NCBI GenBank assembly: GCA_014729945.1
Contig: WJJC01000168.1
Location: forward strand, 1-16,137
Direction: 5' to 3'
Length of the DNA: 16,137 nucleotides
Origin: Candidatus Bathyarchaeota archaeon
GTDB taxonomy: Archaea > Thermoproteota > Bathyarchaeia > TCS64
The translations under genes and the position numbers were made by a program. This document shows positions 15,503 through 16,137 of the stretch, in pieces (position 1 is the first letter of the stretch; every line of letters starts with the position of its first letter). The notes beneath the pieces are model-generated. The model saw only the letters and a program-made list of their open reading frames with translations. It was not told the origin of the DNA and made no database searches.

Positions 15503-16003
15503 ATGAAAACAAGCACGGTAACAAACAAAGACCAAATGGCTTATACTAGAAAAGAGTACATGGGTGGAATTCCTGGATCAAAGATAGTTAGATTTACTAT
15601 GGGAAACACCAAAGTAAAATTCCCGTACAGGGTTACGATGTTAACCAGAAAAAAGGGTCAAATACTTCACAAAGCTCTTGAGGCAAGCCGAGTGGCAGCT
15701 ATGCGGCATCTAGAAAGGCGCTTAGAGCGTAAGAACTTCAAATTGAAAATAGTTCCTTATCCACATCAAGTGATAAGAGAGCACAAGAGGGTAAACGTAG
15801 CACAGGCAGACCGATTCCAAGAAGGAATGAAAAAAGCGTATGGTAAACCTGCTGCTGTTGCTGCAAGGGTTGATAGAAGAGATACGATTTTCTATGTAGA
15901 AGTAACTAAGGATAATGTTCCAGAGGCAAAGAAAGCTTTGCAGAAAGCAAGTCATAAATTACCTTTACCCATGAAACTCTTGATTGAGAAGGTGGAAGAA
16001 TAA
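15503..16003 (+). CDS. rpl10e: Large-subunit ribosomal protein uL16 (archaeal L10e), divergent
   Basis: This 166-residue protein of the central protuberance region matches archaeal L10e: YTRKEYMGGIPGSKIVRFTM, ALEASRVAAMRHLE, KIVPYPHQVIREHK, KAYGKPAAVAARV and LQKASHKLPLPMKL. Two normally conserved parts differ. The N-terminal RPARCYR-like segment that contacts rRNA is absent and replaced by KTSTVTNKDQMA. The GAGADR loop near the P-site reads VAQADR. I chose ATG 15503 because a TATA-like element lies about 29 bases upstream, suggesting a leaderless mRNA; GTG at 15494 would add three residues. No ribosome site precedes either. uS12 follows after one base, so the two are probably cotranscribed. 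Confidence 0.93.
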   Translation: MKTSTVTNKDQMAYTRKEYMGGIPGSKIVRFTMGNTKVKFPYRVTMLTRKKGQILHKALEASRVAAMRHLERRLERKNFKLKIVPYPHQVIREHKRVNVAQADRFQEGMKKAYGKPAAVAARVDRRDTIFYVEVTKDNVPEAKKALQKASHKLPLPMKLLIEKVEE

Positions 16004-16004
16004 T

Positions 16005-16137
16005 ATGCCAAATGGTCTTTTTACTGCGAGGATACTTCGTAAAAAGCGTAAAAAAGCGAGATATCAAAGTAAAGACTTTCAGCTTAGACTGAAGAGAAGA
16101 GAAGAGAAGATTGATCTTTTAGAGGGCGCACCTATGG
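16005..16137 (+). CDS. rps12: Small-subunit ribosomal protein uS12 (archaeal type), 5' part only
   Basis: The first 44 codons are present: MPNGLFTARILRKKRKKARY, then FQLRLKRREEKIDLLEGAPM at the edge. The pattern ARxLRxKRKK followed by a basic stretch and LEGAP is that of archaeal uS12 before its conserved decoding-centre region, which lies outside the window. It begins one base after the uL16 stop. GGTGG at 15991-15995, inside the end of uL16, is a plausible ribosome site nine bases upstream. The usual short N-terminal extension before the 'GL.AAR' segment is reduced to three residues. Confidence 0.88.
   Translation, partial: MPNGLFTARILRKKRKKARYQSKDFQLRLKRREEKIDLLEGAPM

Overview
The window is almost certainly from an archaeon. 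The ribosomal proteins at the right end (uL16/L10e and the start of uS12) are of the archaeal type. A ferredoxin, a gamma-alpha fused 2-oxoacid:ferredoxin oxidoreductase and a COG1709-type regulator are typical archaeal genes. Several genes have TATA-like boxes about 25-30 bases ahead of the start codon. Coding DNA is AT-rich. I cannot fix the lineage: uL16 is divergent and the IleRS looks bacterial-like, so a poorly sampled group is possible.

Layout. (1) 1-1785: two divergent GT4-type glycosyltransferase genes, both damaged by frameshifts or an in-frame stop. (2) 1786-3977: an M81/MlrC-family protein (minus) divergent from a Maf nucleotide pyrophosphatase (plus, TTG start). (3) 4045-6949: a ferredoxin (minus) divergent from korA-korB (plus, overlapping at ATGA). 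This is a compact unit coupling 2-oxoacid oxidation to ferredoxin reduction. (4) 6998-7723: a COG1709-like HTH regulator with a strong TATA box and a probably leaderless transcript. (5) 7748-10494: about 2.7 kb of broken genes and AT-rich DNA, holding a TrmB-like regulator, an unrecognised gene, a winged-helix regulator and another unrecognised gene, each interrupted. (6) 10585-11739: a class-V aminotransferase (minus). (7) 11930-15271: an isoleucyl-tRNA synthetase with rearranged signature motifs. (8) 15503 to the edge: uL16 followed closely by uS12.

Two things stand out. First, the IleRS has GVHH in place of the class I HIGH motif and EMHKS in place of KMSKS. The first is the swapped GxHH arrangement reported for mupirocin hyper-resistant bacterial IleRS2 enzymes. 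Second, damage is sharply partitioned. Every core metabolic or translation gene is intact, while all six accessory loci carry single-base frameshifts and/or in-frame stops. I see no CRISPR array, insertion sequence or tRNA gene, and no clear new multi-gene system.
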